NCBI GenBank assembly: GCA_000493945.1
Contig: AWNW01000030.1
Location: forward strand, 3,871 to 36,375
Length of the DNA: 32,505 nt
Source of the DNA: Candidatus Hydrogenedens terephthalaticus JGI OTU-1
Lineage (GTDB): Bacteria; Hydrogenedentota; Hydrogenedentia; Hydrogenedentales; Hydrogenedentaceae
Reading direction: 5' to 3'
The notes under the pieces are model-generated. The model made no database searches, had not been told where the DNA came from, and worked only from the letters and a program-made list of their open reading frames with translations. This document shows, piece by piece, positions 32,429 through 32,505 of the stretch. Made by a program: the position numbers and the translations under genes. The stretch's first letter is position 1, and every line of letters starts with the position of its first letter.

Positions 32429-32505
32429 AGATTGTCTCCTTTCTTAATTTTATTAAAAACCGTCATACACTCTTTTTATCTTCATAAACAGAAACATTGT
32501 TGGCT
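32429..32505. other. Leader of the moxR unit, cut by the window edge
   Basis: The 77 bases hold the moxR ribosome site (AGGAG on the minus strand) and AT-rich sequence. Short open minus-strand frames run in from the edge and stop within the region, so the tail of an upstream gene cannot be excluded. No convincing -35/-10 pair is visible. Confidence 0.3.

Noticed and set aside
1..32505. CRISPR arrays, insertion sequences, integrases, prophage genes or toxin-antitoxin pairs
   Set aside because: I looked for evenly spaced repeats, transposase or integrase motifs and small paired genes on both strands and found none. The small gene at 4825-5064 has no partner.

Overview
The window is AT-rich bacterial chromosome (roughly 35-40% GC by eye, not counted) and is densely coded. 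It holds 27 protein genes (the first is cut by the left edge) and one tRNA gene. No stretch over about 140 bases lacks a gene. I see no insertion sequences, prophage, CRISPR array or rRNA. Lipoprotein signals, HtrA/DegP proteases, a GlnD with two ACT domains and a complete MoxR-Bat operon point to a diderm (Gram-negative) bacterium. Sequence alone does not fix the phylum; an under-sampled lineage (for example PVC-like or Hydrogenedentota-like) is a guess.

Layout. (1) 1-4739, plus strand: the 3' end of zwf, then a sugar ABC substrate-binding lipoprotein, its permease (no ATPase gene in view), a ThiF-type E1-like enzyme with an N-terminal ThiS-like domain, and a CrtI-family FAD oxidoreductase. 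Spacing is tight, so these look like one operon. (2) 4825-5064: a small helical orphan with its own likely promoter. (3) 5083-8132, minus strand: a DUF58 membrane protein followed by a DUF4129 polytopic membrane protein. (4) 8266-11106, plus strand: an MFS transporter and an AGCS-type sodium/amino-acid symporter. (5) 11135-12602, minus strand: a REC-PAS-GGDEF protein and tRNA-Gly(CCC). (6) 12667-15433, minus strand: an active HtrA-like lipoprotein translationally coupled to a paralogue that has lost its whole catalytic triad. (7) 15522-16109, plus: a small sulfotransferase-like protein, convergent with mnmG (16111-17988, minus). (8) 18125-19075, plus: an exported protein built of PKD/Ig-like modules. 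(9) 19095-32428, minus strand: an 11-gene run in the order moxR, DUF58, a DUF4381-like membrane protein, batA, batB, a TPR protein, a BatC-tail-like protein, batD, batE, glnD, htrA.

How they work together. Region 9 is the core. A MoxR AAA+ ATPase, a soluble DUF58 adaptor and membrane VWA proteins form the classical aerotolerance/envelope-stress module. Here it is followed without a break by the nitrogen-sensor enzyme GlnD and a DegP-like periplasmic protease. With the second HtrA pair of region 6 and the second DUF58 pair of region 3, the window is rich in envelope-maintenance functions. The rest is sugar and amino-acid uptake, central metabolism (zwf), tRNA modification (mnmG) and c-di-GMP signalling.

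Most interesting points: the triad-less HtrA pseudoprotease coupled to an active one; glnD inside the Bat transcription unit; a BatC apparently split into two genes; and a cysteine-free ThiS-ThiF fusion. Family assignments rest on motif recognition by eye; no database search was run.
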